Part shown: one piece after another, positions 59,110-64,000 of the stretch
How the letters are laid out: each line of letters opens with the position of its first letter
Numbering within the stretch: the stretch's first letter is position 1
NCBI RefSeq assembly: GCF_000711225.1
Contig: NZ_JOMG01000002.1
Location: 1,190,501 to 1,254,500, forward strand
Direction of reading: 5' to 3'
Source of the DNA: Pelobacter seleniigenes DSM 18267
GTDB taxonomy: Bacteria > Desulfobacterota > Desulfuromonadia > Desulfuromonadales > Geopsychrobacteraceae
Length of the DNA: 64,000 nt
Translations under genes and position numbers: made by a program
The notes under the pieces: model-generated
Told to the model about the DNA's origin: nothing
The model's input: only the letters and a program-made list of their open reading frames with translations
The model's database searches: none

Positions 59110-59856
59110 ATGTTTCATCAGCTGAAATCTTCATTTACCGAAATAGCCCGTGAAAACGGCCTGCTCGAAAGCGACATCAACATCACCGCCAAAAAATTGA
59201 GTACCGTCGAAGCCATTGGCGAGACCGAGCGCCGGGACTTTCCTCTGCTGCAGGGGAAAGAGAGTTTGATCCAAGCGGAATTCAAAGGCGCGCTGGGGCA
59301 GTCTTTTACGGATATGCCGATGAATTTCACAGGCAAAATCAGCGCTATTCTCAACCTGGAACTCCGTCACAATGGGGAAAGAGCCTTGTTTATCGCGACC
59401 CTGAATGCGGTGATGCGTTATCTGGGTAAGGCAGACAGAACCGTACACTGCAAAAACCAGGAACCGGAGCTCTGTGCCCGGGAAATTGCCGCAAAGGTTC
59501 TTGAACAGCACGGCAGCGGTGTCAGGGTTGGGATTATCGGTTTTCAACCGGCCATCATCGATAATTTCTGTCAACTCCTTGGCCCAGAAAAGGTCAGGGT
59601 GACGGATCTTGATCAGGATAATATCGGCAAGGAAAAATACGGCGTGCAGATCTGGGACGGAGCCAGCCGGGGAGAAGAGATTTTCCAGGCCTGTGACGTT
59701 CTGCTGGCGACCGGCTCAACCATCGTCAACAATTCTCTTCCGCAACTGCTCAGCCATGCGGAAACCTATCACAAGCCTCTTTATTTTTTCGGCACAACCA
59801 TCGCTGCAGCCGCGGCACTGCTCAACTTGAACAGACTCTGTCTCCAGGCAGCCTAG
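59110..59856 (+). CDS. DUF364-like (Rossmann, putative metal chelation) protein
   Basis: A 248-residue protein of the DUF364 type. The C-terminal half shows VRVGIIGFQPAIIDNFCQLL, VRVTDLDQDNIG and DVLLATGSTIVNNSLPQLL, comparable to the end of 51712-52644. The N-terminal half includes a conserved-looking FTGKISAILNLELRHNGERALFIATLNAVMRYLG (split here for reading: FTGKISAILNLE and ALFIATLNAVMRYLG). Two cysteines in HCKNQEPELCAREI could ligate metal. It is monocistronic with a strong terminator at 59899. Function unknown. Confidence 0.75.
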   Translation: MFHQLKSSFTEIARENGLLESDINITAKKLSTVEAIGETERRDFPLLQGKESLIQAEFKGALGQSFTDMPMNFTGKISAILNLELRHNGERALFIATLNAVMRYLGKADRTVHCKNQEPELCAREIAAKVLEQHGSGVRVGIIGFQPAIIDNFCQLLGPEKVRVTDLDQDNIGKEKYGVQIWDGASRGEEIFQACDVLLATGSTIVNNSLPQLLSHAETYHKPLYFFGTTIAAAAALLNLNRLCLQAA

Positions 59857-59898
59857 GCTTCAACAGCCTGGCAGGACCGGATCATGACCCGGATATGG

Positions 59899-59939
59899 AC
59901 AGTGCCGATCCCTTAACGGAATCGGCACTGTCTTTTTTT
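59899..59939 (+). terminator. Rho-independent terminator after the DUF364-like gene
   Basis: AGTGCCGAT and ATCGGCACT form a 9-bp stem (59901-59929) followed by GTC and a run of seven T residues. Confidence 0.92.
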
Positions 59940-60011
59940 CAAGCTATTTTGAGAGTTCTATTTCGCGGATGTTAGATACCCGGTGGCAGTCGGCAATAGC
60001 CGCCCCACAAC

Positions 60012-60998
60012 TCAGATATTGGGCGGCAAGTAGATCTTGTTCCGCGAATCCGTAATCGCCTTCTGGCCGAGCTTCTGCAACCCCTTGATCAGTTCCGACA
60101 TCTGTGCCCGCGGGACGCCCATGAACATCAGGTCATCGCTGACGTCCGAACTGGCCCGACAACCGTAACAGCCGAAGGAAATATTGAACTTCTGGCTGGT
60201 ATAGGGGAGCAGGGTGGTCTCCACACACTGGGCATTGTAGCCGCTGGCGTGGAAATCGAAACGATGCCCGGTGTAATAGGCGGCGCTCATGCAGAGCCAC
60301 ATGATCTGTTCCGGATTGGCGATAATGGCGATCACGTCGGGGGTGGCCGCCGCGTTGTGCAGCGGTGTCACCAGGGTCGCCTTGGTGGAGCGTTCCGGCA
60401 GGCGCGGCCGTTCCTTGATCATCTGCCGGGCCGCCTCCATGGAATCCAGCTTGCGGAAATGGATATACATTTCGCCGCTGGCCAGTTTGGGCGGGATTTC
60501 CGTCAAACCAAGGATATGGGTGCCATCCGGACAGGCATGACATTGGGCCGGCATGAGCAGGGATTTGCCGCGCCGAGCCATCATCAGGGATTGACAAAAG
60601 CGAAGCTTGACCCTTGGAATGGCCACATCGGGAAGCGCTTGATCCTGACGAATCAGTGAAATCGCCACTGGGTTCCAGCGCAAACGCAGGGTATCGAAGA
60701 GGACTTGGTGCCACTCCCGATACAGCTCGCGTTCTTCATCCGGCAACGGAGGAGCGCTCGGCTGAACCTGTTGCTTCCGGAGCTCGGCCTCGGCGTGATT
60801 CTCTATAATCTCAATGGCATTGACCGGACATTGGCCGACACAGGTGTCGCAGGCCCAGCACTCCGTCTCCCGCACCGGGCTGGCAATTTTGTGCTGGTCA
60901 GCCGCGATCTGCTGTAATTCGAAAACATCCACCGGACAGAAATTGACGCACATCCCACAGCCGGTGCAGCGTTGCTGGTTAACCCGGACTTCAGGCAT
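60012..60998 (-). CDS. 2x[4Fe-4S] ferredoxin - DUF169 protein
   Basis: A 328-residue protein. The first ~70 residues form a two-cluster ferredoxin domain (CTGCGMCVNFCPVDVF and CWACDTCVGQCPVNAIE). The rest is DUF169 (CQSLMMARRGKSLLMPAQCHAC, FRKLDSMEAARQMIKERP, IANPEQIMWLCMSAAYYTGHR, SFGCYGCRASSDVSDDLMFMG), a family of unknown role with conserved cysteines. It is the third gene of an operon whose first gene is a molybdoenzyme, so it may be its electron partner or a maturation factor. It overlaps the DUF2064 gene by eight bases. Confidence 0.85.
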   Translation of the reverse strand: MPEVRVNQQRCTGCGMCVNFCPVDVFELQQIAADQHKIASPVRETECWACDTCVGQCPVNAIEIIENHAEAELRKQQVQPSAPPLPDEERELYREWHQVLFDTLRLRWNPVAISLIRQDQALPDVAIPRVKLRFCQSLMMARRGKSLLMPAQCHACPDGTHILGLTEIPPKLASGEMYIHFRKLDSMEAARQMIKERPRLPERSTKATLVTPLHNAAATPDVIAIIANPEQIMWLCMSAAYYTGHRFDFHASGYNAQCVETTLLPYTSQKFNISFGCYGCRASSDVSDDLMFMGVPRAQMSELIKGLQKLGQKAITDSRNKIYLPPNI

Positions 60999-61830
60999 CG
61001 ATCAACTCCCGCGGATCATGGTCGCTGTTGGGGGGGGTACAAACCGCCAGCCCGACTTCTGCAGCCCAGGCCAGGAACCGTTGGGGAACCACCACCTCGG
61101 GTTGAAAACGGCTGGTATATTGCTGCGAATGGGCCAGGCTCAACGCATGGGCCAGGTCCTCGGTATTGTCGATATCAGCTACCGTCTCCAGGGCGGCCAC
61201 CGGGATATTGCCTGCTTCACAGATGTTGATGATCGCATCCAGGGCGGAGACGCCGTCAGTATTGTAAAAGACCCCTTCGAAATCCATCGGCGTTTTACTG
61301 GTCATCCCGACCAGAGAGACACCACATGCCTGGCAGGGGCAATGCACCAGCCCCAGCCCTGACTCCTCGGCCCCAAAACGTCTCAACCAGCGAAAAGCCT
61401 GCATGATATTGTTGGTGGTCATCTGCGGCTGGTCACCGCCGATGGCCACAGCACTGGCATAACCACGCGCCCAGAGTTGCTGAAACGAATCGTTGAAATG
61501 TTCGTTGAAGTTGCTCCCCTGGTCGGCAATGAAGTGAAGGGGTACATCGCTTTCAATTTCGGCAAAAATCTCTTTAAGGCGGGGATGATCAGCGGCAGGG
61601 GTGGCACAGACAAAGAAATCATAGCTGTCCTGCCCGTTGCTGACTTCACTCTGCAACAGTTCAAGAGCCCGGAACCCGACCTCGGCCGTGTCGAGCATCA
61701 CCGCCCGATAAAGATCGGCGGCCTCTTCCGGTGTAAAAATACCACCGGCCTCTTTGGTCAGGCGGGTTTTGGTCAGCCCGGGGGTCGGGACTTTGGTGAA
61801 AAAAATCAGCGCGTGCTTTTGACTGCTCAT
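60991..61830 (-). CDS. DUF2064 (TIGR04282) family GT-A-like protein
   Basis: A 279-residue protein. The opening ALIFFTKVPTPGLTKTRLT carries the family signature (PG-x-x-KTRL), and later AVAIGGDQPQMTTNNIMQAF and MDFEGVFYNTDGVSALDAI match the GT-A like core. The family is often called rSAM-associated transferase 1; its reaction is not established, nucleotidyl or glycosyl transfer being likely. It starts 13 bases after the molybdoenzyme stop with AGGAG upstream, so it is co-expressed with the enzyme. Confidence 0.88.
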   Translation of the reverse strand: MSSQKHALIFFTKVPTPGLTKTRLTKEAGGIFTPEEAADLYRAVMLDTAEVGFRALELLQSEVSNGQDSYDFFVCATPAADHPRLKEIFAEIESDVPLHFIADQGSNFNEHFNDSFQQLWARGYASAVAIGGDQPQMTTNNIMQAFRWLRRFGAEESGLGLVHCPCQACGVSLVGMTSKTPMDFEGVFYNTDGVSALDAIINICEAGNIPVAALETVADIDNTEDLAHALSLAHSQQYTSRFQPEVVVPQRFLAWAAEVGLAVCTPPNSDHDPRELIDA

Positions 61831-61843
61831 AATTAGTGCTCCT

Positions 61844-64000
61844 TTAGGCTTCGGACAGGCTACAGTTCTCAGAAAGGTCCGATTTTTCACTGTCAACCGG
61901 ATAGATCCGGCACGGGATATCATTATATTTCCACTGGCCGAGGAGGGGATCGGCGTCCTCAATATCAGCCTGGGTCAGCAGGTTGGCATTGGCCTCGAAC
62001 AGGCCGCCCAGGTGTGGTTCGGTCAGGTCCTGGTCCGGGAACCACCAGCCGTAGTCCACGTTCACCACCTGTTCTTTCATGGCACAGATTTTCAAGGTGA
62101 ATTTTGCCCGGCCGCGAGCGGTTTCCACATACACCTCCTGGCCGTCGACAAAACCCAGATCACTTGCGGTTTCCAGACTGATTTCAGCTTCCGGCTGTTG
62201 ATTATTCTTTTTCAGCGTCTGCAGCTGGCGGAAGGACGAAGCCCAGTAGGGCTGCTTGCGCCCGCCACTGATCAGGGTCAGGGGAAATTCCGCGGTTGGT
62301 TTGGCACAGGCCTGATGCTGCGGCAGCGGTTCGGCACCGAGTTCGGCAAGCAGTTCGGAATACAGTTCGACTTTTCCGCTGACCGTTGCAAAGCCAGGCT
62401 GTCCTGCTTGCTGCAGCTGTTCATGCTTGCCGTAGCTGGGCGGTGGACAATAGAGTCCGGTCTGGCAGAAACCGGCCCAATCCATACCCAGAGGGGCGAC
62501 GATATCCTCAAGGCTGTCGGTAAAGGTTTGCCAAGGCCACTCCCGGTTCTGACCGCAGCGAATCCCGAGGTCTCGCCAGAAGGCGAAATCGGTGCGCCGC
62601 TCGAACAGCGGTTCGATTGCTGCCGGTCCGCCATAGGCGAGGTTGGCAACACCGGCATTGGTCTGCAACACCGGTCTTTCCAGGCTGCCGGCCATGGGCA
62701 GGACATAATCGCTGAGGGCGGTGACCGGGTTGTGAAACAGCTCAAGGGAGACACTCAGCTCAAGGTTGCGCAGCGCGCGCTCGATCAGCCGGCTGTCCGC
62801 CTGGGACAATAGCGGGTTGCTACCACTGACGATCATGGCCCGGATCGGATACGGCACACCGTTCAGCATGGCCCGCCAGACCAGGTTCGGCTGGGCCGAG
62901 GTCAGATAGCGGGCCGGCAACCGCTTGCCGTGTTTCATGGTTTCCTGCGTCAATCGCTCGTAACCGGCATAACTCTGCAGGAGAATCCGCTCCCGCCCGA
63001 GCTGCTTGCTGCGCTGCTCTGCGCTGAGCCGTTCGGTCAATTCCAGATCGATTTCCGGGATATAATCGGGCCGTTCCGAGACCAGCGAGGCTCCGCGCCG
63101 GTCGACATTGCCGGTCACCCCCTTGAGGCAGGCGATGCCGCGGTGAACCTGCATGCTGTTGGCGCCGATCTGGTCGATGCCTCGACCGTGAAAAATCGAG
63201 GCCGGCCGGGCCTGGCCATAACTGCGGGCAGCGGCAATGATCTGTGCGGCGGGAATTCCGGTCAGCTCGGCGGTATGGGTCGGGGTATAAGCCCGCACCC
63301 GGTCGCGCAGCTGGCTGAAACCATGACACCATTGTTCGATAAAAGCCGCGTCGATCAACTGCTCGTTAATAATCACCTGCAGTAAACCGAGGGCCAGGGC
63401 CGCGTCGCTGCCCGGGCGCGGGGCCAACCACTGGGTGGCCAAGGCAGCGGTTCGGGTGCGGCGTGGATCGACGACGATCAGCGGTTTGCCGGTTCTGCTG
63501 TAGGCAAGGACCGTGCGCCAGAACAGGGAATTGTCCGATTCAGCCGGATTGACGCCCCAGAGAATCAGACATTCGGTGGTCTCCGGGTCGATTTCGTTTT
63601 CGAGGGGCCAGCCGAAGGTCAGGCTGTTGACCCAGATCGAGGGATTCCAGCAGATCTGACCGATCCCCATATTATTCGGACTGCCGAACAGGTTCAGGAA
63701 GCGATGCAGGGGCCAGAAGGTGGTATGCGGTCCACCGATGGAGGTGGCCAGGGTTTCGCCGCCGAATTGCGCTTTCAACTCCAGCAGGCGTTCAGCGATC
63801 TCGTCGAGGGCATCTTCCCAGCTGATCTGTTGCCACTGGCCGCTGCCGCGCTCCCCTTTGCGCTTCAGCGGATAATTGATCCGTTCCGGATGATACAAGA
63901 ATTCCACATTGCTATGGAAACGCCGGCAACCATTAACAATACCCTCATTATATGGATATCTTTCAGGGTCAGGCTTTATTTTAACTATTTTATTGCCTTC
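61844..64000 (-). CDS. Molybdopterin (Mo/W) oxidoreductase, acetylene-hydratase-like group, 5' end outside the window
   Basis: 718 residues are visible and the frame stays open to base 64000, so the true start and the first three cluster cysteines lie outside; the fourth is the Cys in NGCRR. Conserved parts are ISWEDALDEIAERL, RFLNLFGSPNNMG, IGQICWNPS, where the Cys is at the position of the metal ligand of acetylene hydratase (Cys141), VVDPRRTRTA, LGLLQVIINEQLIDAAFIEQ and the C-terminal molydopterin dinucleotide domain (TLISGGRKQPYWASSF, VYVETARGRAKF, VNVDYGWWFPDQD). The fold group includes acetylene hydratase, polysulfide and thiosulfate reductases and transhydroxylase; substrate unknown. 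It heads an operon with DUF2064 and ferredoxin-DUF169 genes. Confidence 0.92.
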   Translation of the reverse strand, partial: EGNKIVKIKPDPERYPYNEGIVNGCRRFHSNVEFLYHPERINYPLKRKGERGSGQWQQISWEDALDEIAERLLELKAQFGGETLATSIGGPHTTFWPLHRFLNLFGSPNNMGIGQICWNPSIWVNSLTFGWPLENEIDPETTECLILWGVNPAESDNSLFWRTVLAYSRTGKPLIVVDPRRTRTAALATQWLAPRPGSDAALALGLLQVIINEQLIDAAFIEQWCHGFSQLRDRVRAYTPTHTAELTGIPAAQIIAAARSYGQARPASIFHGRGIDQIGANSMQVHRGIACLKGVTGNVDRRGASLVSERPDYIPEIDLELTERLSAEQRSKQLGRERILLQSYAGYERLTQETMKHGKRLPARYLTSAQPNLVWRAMLNGVPYPIRAMIVSGSNPLLSQADSRLIERALRNLELSVSLELFHNPVTALSDYVLPMAGSLERPVLQTNAGVANLAYGGPAAIEPLFERRTDFAFWRDLGIRCGQNREWPWQTFTDSLEDIVAPLGMDWAGFCQTGLYCPPPSYGKHEQLQQAGQPGFATVSGKVELYSELLAELGAEPLPQHQACAKPTAEFPLTLISGGRKQPYWASSFRQLQTLKKNNQQPEAEISLETASDLGFVDGQEVYVETARGRAKFTLKICAMKEQVVNVDYGWWFPDQDLTEPHLGGLFEANANLLTQADIEDADPLLGQWKYNDIPCRIYPVDSEKSDLSENCSLSEA

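Noticed and set aside
58914-59111. Minus-strand 65-codon open frame
   Set aside because: No ribosome-binding site, no recognisable features, and it overlaps the leader of the opposite-strand DUF364-like gene.
1-64000. CRISPR arrays, tRNA or rRNA genes, integrases or transposases
   Set aside because: No regularly spaced direct repeats, no cloverleaf-type sequences and no intact recombinase motifs were seen on reading through both strands.

Overview
The window looks like a chromosomal stretch of an anaerobic deltaproteobacterium, most likely in the Desulfuromonadales (Geobacter / Pelobacter / Syntrophotalea relatives). This is inferred from gene content and style: a sigma-54 activator, molybdo/tungsto-enzymes of the acetylene-hydratase-like group, ferredoxin-type proteins, the Mop/ModE molybdate system, and a DUF3450-ExbB-ExbB-ExbD-TonB energy-transduction operon. 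No rRNA, tRNA, CRISPR array, prophage or intact insertion sequence was seen. Both window edges cut a molybdopterin oxidoreductase gene.

The unifying theme is molybdenum/tungsten. Left part (1-15 kb): the start of one molybdoenzyme, an AcoR-like sigma-54 activator (817-2973, minus) and, facing away from it, a consensus sigma-54 promoter (3563-3577). This precedes a plus-strand run: GNAT protein, PhnP-like hydrolase, flavoredoxin-like protein, moaA, two small genes, and a NitT/TauT-type ABC importer with two binding proteins. Embedded in the importer is a 1009-residue radical SAM / ArsM-like methyltransferase / DUF5714 fusion. Next come YceH, LpxR and an unassigned large protein (15-19 kb). Then modE, modABC, mop and a permease-less set of DUF1858-binding protein, HypB-like GTPase and ABC ATPase (19-26.3 kb), followed by PEP carboxylase and an EamA transporter.

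From 31 to 41.4 kb a minus-strand operon combines a MolBCA/FecBCD-like importer, a TonB-dependent receptor and a dedicated TonB-ExbBD system. A perfect 10-bp inverted repeat of ModE-box type lies 44 bp upstream of its first gene, so this may be outer-membrane uptake of molybdate or tungstate, free or chelated. A second TonB receptor, with a possible attenuator leader, diverges from it, followed by AraC and LysE-type genes.

From 54.1 down to 46.6 kb a second minus operon begins with ModA- and ModB-like proteins but has no ATPase. It continues with DUF364 (putative metal chelation), FmdE, a methyltransferase, a radical SAM enzyme, an unknown protein and two more methyltransferases; it too has a ModE-like site upstream. 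modD with an aminotransferase lies beside it. The right end has a diguanylate cyclase, another DUF364 protein, and a minus operon: molybdoenzyme (cut by the edge), DUF2064 protein, ferredoxin-DUF169 protein.

Taken together, I read the window as a metal-supply island for W/Mo enzymes: three uptake routes, a shared operator, storage (Mop), cofactor synthesis (MoaA) and two poorly described gene sets (46.6-54.1 kb and 23.4-26.3 kb) that may process or deliver the metal. Small intergenic repeat families are scattered through it. All functions are from sequence reading alone; no database search was run.
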